Of a DNA stretch of 32,450 bases, positions 26,449-32,450 are shown in pieces. The notes under the pieces are model-generated. The model saw nothing but the letters and a program-made list of their open reading frames with translations, had not been told where the DNA came from and did not search any database. Source of the DNA: a bacterium. Lineage in GTDB: Bacteria > Sysuimicrobiota > Sysuimicrobiia > Sysuimicrobiales > Segetimicrobiaceae. Positions within the stretch are counted from its first letter, which is position 1, and every line of letters starts with the position of its first letter. The DNA is taken from contig DATGHU010000004.1 in NCBI GenBank assembly GCA_035307765.1, forward strand, positions 1 to 32,450, given 5' to 3'. Position numbers and translations under genes: made by a program.

Positions 26449-27645
26449 CTACGCGCCCGCGGAGGGCGCAAGGGGCCGGATCGAGATGATCGCGTGCTTG
26501 TAGAGCAGCTCGGTCGCGCCCCCGGCTTCCACGAGGAGGGTGTAGGTCCCGACGTCGCGGAGCACCGCGTGGGCGACCTCGTACCCGTCGCGGCAGCGAA
26601 TGTGCACGGGCGTCCTCGCCTCCACCAAGGGGACGTAGAATCCGTCTTCGATCGTCTGGGGCTCGGCCCGGGGTGGGGCCACCCCCACCCTGGAGCCTTC
26701 GTAGTGTGCCGTCACCGCAGCGCCTCCCTTCTGTTCCGGGCGGATCTCCTGCAGGTCCTCCAGGACGTCCGGGTGCACGAGGCCCGGCTCTTCCGGCCCG
26801 TTGACCGACCGCGGCGTCGGGACGGGGGGAGCCGCGGACACGCCGGAGGGGTGCGGCGCTCCGCCGGAAGAGGGCCGGGGGCGCGCGCCGGCGTGCATGG
26901 AATGGCGCATCGCCTCGAGGTGGGCCCGCCGGTCCCCCCCCGCGGCCTGGGCGGAGTCGCCGGACGACGCATGGCGGATCCACTTGGCCACCGCGTCCAG
27001 CGCCGCGTGCACCGCCGCCTCCGGCGCGCGCTCGCGCTGCGGGGCCGCGCCGACAAAGACTTCCGGCCCCCGAGGCGTCTGGGCGCTGATCCCGACCAGG
27101 ATTACCGGGTGGTCCATGCAGGTGGCCGTGGACACCTGCTGGAGCGTGACCCGCCGGTGCTCGGAATCCAGCACGGAGCGGGCCGCATCCACGGTCGCCA
27201 TGACCAGGGTGCGCAGGCGGTGTTCGACCCCCAGCGGCCCTCGCGCCTGCCCGGTCCCCGCCCGCCGCTCACCCCACCGCTCCCAGACCACCTGGACGCG
27301 CGCCGCGGCCTCGGTTGCGGAAACGGTCTCTTCGAGGCGCACGACCTGGAGATCCGACCCTTCGCTGGCGTGGGCCCCCCGGAGGTGCGTGACATGAATC
27401 CGCCAAGGCTCCACCGGGATCCCGTACTCGGTCATGAGCGCGGCGACGATGGACCGCCGCGCAGCGCGGCCCTCAACAGCGTCGTCGGCCGTCACGTAGA
27501 TCTGATCGATCTCCCCGGAGGGGGACGTCAACAGCCGGATGGCGGCCACCCCCTCCACGGTCGCGAGGAATCGCTCGATATCTTCGGCCAGCACTTCTCG
27601 CGGCATCGGGGGGTATTTCTGCCAACGCCGGAGGGCCCCCTCCAT
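26449..27645 (-). CDS. Multi-domain protein with C-terminal Hfq-like (Sm) domain
   Basis: A 398-residue protein of unknown role. Residues about 15-95 form an alpha/beta domain ([20 protein letters not shown], then [15 protein letters not shown]). A second domain is at about 100-205 ([17 protein letters not shown], then [22 protein letters not shown]). A Pro/Ala/Ser-rich linker follows (about 206-330). The last 68 residues align by eye with Hfq: [17 protein letters not shown] over Hfq RERVPVSIYLVNGIKL, and [13 protein letters not shown] over the Hfq Sm2 motif VYKHAISTVVP. The first two domains resemble uncharacterised proteins I recall beside acyl-CoA carboxylase genes in Firmicutes-like genomes. 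The gene is immediately upstream of the carboxyltransferase (2-base gap), implying co-expression. Whether it binds RNA is unknown. Start ATG 27645 is uncertain; ATG 27606 is an alternative. Confidence 0.7.
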   Translation of the reverse strand: MEGALRRWQKYPPMPREVLAEDIERFLATVEGVAAIRLLTSPSGEIDQIYVTADDAVEGRAARRSIVAALMTEYGIPVEPWRIHVTHLRGAHASEGSDLQVVRLEETVSATEAAARVQVVWERWGERRAGTGQARGPLGVEHRLRTLVMATVDAARSVLDSEHRRVTLQQVSTATCMDHPVILVGISAQTPRGPEVFVGAAPQRERAPEAAVHAALDAVAKWIRHASSGDSAQAAGGDRRAHLEAMRHSMHAGARPRPSSGGAPHPSGVSAAPPVPTPRSVNGPEEPGLVHPDVLEDLQEIRPEQKGGAAVTAHYEGSRVGVAPPRAEPQTIEDGFYVPLVEARTPVHIRCRDGYEVAHAVLRDVGTYTLLVEAGGATELLYKHAIISIRPLAPSAGA

Positions 27646-27680
27646 CAAAACGAATCATCACACCGGAGGAAGGCGGCGAC

Positions 27681-28198
27681 TCAGAAGGACGGGGGCGAGG
27701 CGGGCCGCCGGAGGGGCGATCCAATCTCGATCCCCTCCCCGCCCAGGGCCTCCACCCGTTTGTGGTCGATGAGGATCTGGGCCGCCGGCGCGTCGGCGAA
27801 CTGGGTCGCAGTATACACCACCTGCCAAACCCGCCCCAGCATGCTCGTGCTCCCGCCCCCCGCCGCGAAGGTCGCGGAGAGGTCGACGGTCGCGATCCCG
27901 CCGCGCACGTGCACGCCGAGGAGTGCCGTTCCCTGCGGGATCTCGGTGTGGAACTGGGGATCGCCCGGCCCGCGCAGGAGGGCGCGCAGGGCCGCATCCA
28001 GCCGGACGTCCGACGGGCCGGGCGGGGCGGCGCGGCGCACCGCCGCCAGTCCGCTGAGATGGTGGGACCCAACGGTGCGGACGAAATACACCTCGACGGA
28101 AGCCGGGCGCTGGCGGGCGACCCGAACGACCGCCACGACGGCGATCAGCAGGAGGAGAAGGAGCCACCAGGCGCGCCGGCGTGATCGGGCGCGTGCCA

Positions 28199-28199
<1 letters not shown>
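27681..28199 (-). CDS. GerMN-domain membrane-anchored protein
   Basis: A 172-residue protein with a basic N-terminus, one transmembrane helix (about residues 11-28) and an extracytoplasmic GerMN domain (about 35-155). The pattern matches the family: VEVYFVRT, a helix ALRALLRGP, LLGVHVRGGIATVDLSATF, and QVVYTATQFADAPAAQILI. GerMN domains occur in the spore germination protein GerM but also in non-sporulating bacteria, in lipoproteins linked to the cell envelope, so this alone is no evidence for sporulation. The ATG overlaps the ligA stop (TGATG), with GGAGG seven bases upstream inside ligA. Confidence 0.85.
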
Positions 28200-32010
<3,811 letters not shown>

Positions 32011-32079
32011 CTCTCCCCTCCCCCATCGCCGCCGGACGACCTCCGGTGTGATACGTCCGGCGCCAGGATATCGCGCCAA

Positions 32080-32109
32080 CAAAAATCCCCCGCCAACTCC
32101 GCGAGGGGG
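32080..32109 (-). terminator. Intrinsic terminator of the SAM riboswitch expression platform
   Basis: Minus strand CCCCCTCGC (32109-32101) pairs with GCGGGGG (32093-32087) around GGAGTTG with a two-base bulge, and is followed by ATTTTTG. It lies 8 bases after the aptamer P1 stem and 70 bases before the start codon. This is the classic off-switch that forms when SAM is bound. Confidence 0.85.
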
Positions 32110-32117
32110 TATCAGCC

Positions 32118-32228
32118 CTCTTATCTACCGGAATTGGATCTTCCGCGGGAATTAGCACCACGCCAGGTGGGCACCTGGTAGGCTGCCGGGTTTCATCGGG
32201 CCCGTCCCTCAACCGCTCTGGATAAGAG
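32118..32228 (-). promoter_or_regulatory. SAM-I riboswitch (S-box) aptamer
   Basis: Read on the minus strand, P1 is CTCTTATC (32228-32221) with GATAAGAG (32125-32118). Conserved S-box elements occur in order: AGAGCGGTTGAGGGA, the kink-turn and pseudoknot block GGGCCCGATGAAACCCGGCA, a P3 hairpin CCAGGTGCCCACCTGG and the invariant GGTGCTAATTCC. The length of 111 bases is normal. S-boxes sense S-adenosylmethionine and turn off methionine and sulfur-assimilation genes, here the threonine-synthase-like and sulfur-carrier genes. Confidence 0.96.
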
Positions 32229-32248
32229 TTGCTATTCAGTTTGAGCCC

Positions 32249-32277
32249 ACGGTAGCATAGACCCCCCCTGGTGTCAA
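32249..32277 (-). promoter_or_regulatory. Promoter of the SAM-riboswitch operon
   Basis: On the minus strand TTGACA (32277-32272, perfect) and TACCGT (32254-32249) are 17 bases apart. The transcript would start near 32242, 14 bases before the aptamer P1 helix, which is the usual spacing for an S-box leader. Confidence 0.65.
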
Positions 32278-32289
32278 GGCGACGAATCA

Positions 32290-32450
32290 ACTCGCCTAAA
32301 ATCTTACTACGCGGCGTATCGTCACCTCATCGAAAATCTTACCGGGCGCTATACCCTCGCCCCACGGCGCGCGAAGCCCGCCATCCTCGACGAATTCTGT
32401 GCCACAACGGGATACCATCGCAAGTACGCCATCAGGCTCCTCAACTGCCC
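32290..32450 (+). mobile_element. Transposase N-terminal region (integrase-core type), start missing, runs off window
   Basis: The plus-strand frame codes YYAAYRHLIENLTGRY and then ILDEFCATTGYHRKYAIRLL, which matches the N-terminal DNA-binding region of IS transposases that have an rve integrase core (ILDEFCxxTGYHRKYAIRLL type). The frame is open back to a TGA at 32242 but contains no ATG, GTG or TTG before the similarity begins, so the 5' end is truncated or uses an unusual start. Two AAAATCTTAC copies (32298-32307, 32333-32342) lie in it. The rest of the element is outside the window. Confidence 0.65.
32298..32342 (+). repeat. 10-bp direct repeat AAAATCTTAC, two copies
   Basis: Copies at 32298-32307 and 32333-32342 are exactly 35 bases apart, at the start of the transposase-like region. 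They could be transposase-binding repeats near the element end. With only one end in view this cannot be confirmed. Confidence 0.35.

Overview
This is a high-GC bacterial chromosome segment of ordinary housekeeping, envelope and central-metabolism genes, almost all on the minus strand. A TolC/RND/adaptor efflux operon implies an outer membrane. A PurR of the Bacillus type, the ispE-purR pairing, the 3D/G5 (YabE-like) gene beside rsmA, a SAM-I riboswitch and a GerMN-domain protein point to a Terrabacteria/Firmicutes-like background. My inference is a deep-branching diderm Terrabacterium, such as an uncultured candidate phylum; the window has no rRNA to settle this.

Layout, left to right. (1) 1-2384: a minus-strand gene for a secreted Gly/Asn-rich repeat protein, running off the left edge. 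The long proline-rich plus-strand frame over it is only its mirror image. (2) 2792-2865: tRNA-Gln. (3) 3037-10953, minus: tetR, RND adaptor, RND pump and tolC, followed by bioY and ridA. (4) 11099-12784, minus: a MetC-type cystathionine beta-lyase and an OsmC-family gene. The OsmC second redox cysteine codon is replaced by TGA, the frame continues with conserved OsmC sequence, and a SECIS-like hairpin lies 20 nt after the TGA. This is a candidate selenoprotein and the most interesting item in the window. (5) 12926-15427, minus: ispE, a MobA-like nucleotidyltransferase and purR, preceded by a possible leader-peptide/hairpin attenuator. (6) 15663-16952, plus: an LCP-family envelope protein whose promoter implies a leaderless mRNA. 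(7) 17057-18236: a TDT-family transporter gene broken by one frameshift. (8) 18304-20302, minus: rsmA (with no ATG/GTG/TTG start available) and a DUF348-G5-3D cell-wall protein. (9) 20531-30244, minus: ligA, a GerMN protein, an unusual protein ending in an Hfq-like domain, three acyl-CoA carboxylase subunits, methylmalonyl-CoA mutase large subunit and methylmalonyl-CoA epimerase. (10) 30478-32277, minus: promoter, SAM-I riboswitch, terminator, a threonine-synthase-like PLP enzyme and a MoaD/ThiS-like sulfur carrier. (11) From about 32290: start-less transposase sequence running off the right edge.

How the genes work together. The carboxylase, epimerase and mutase form the propionyl-CoA to succinyl-CoA route; the cobalamin-binding mutase subunit is not in the window. 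The SAM riboswitch puts the threonine-synthase-like enzyme and its sulfur carrier under methionine control, which suggests sulfur transfer to an activated homoserine (homocysteine synthesis) rather than threonine synthesis. The efflux genes appear to be one TetR-controlled unit. All assignments come from reading the sequence; no database search was run.
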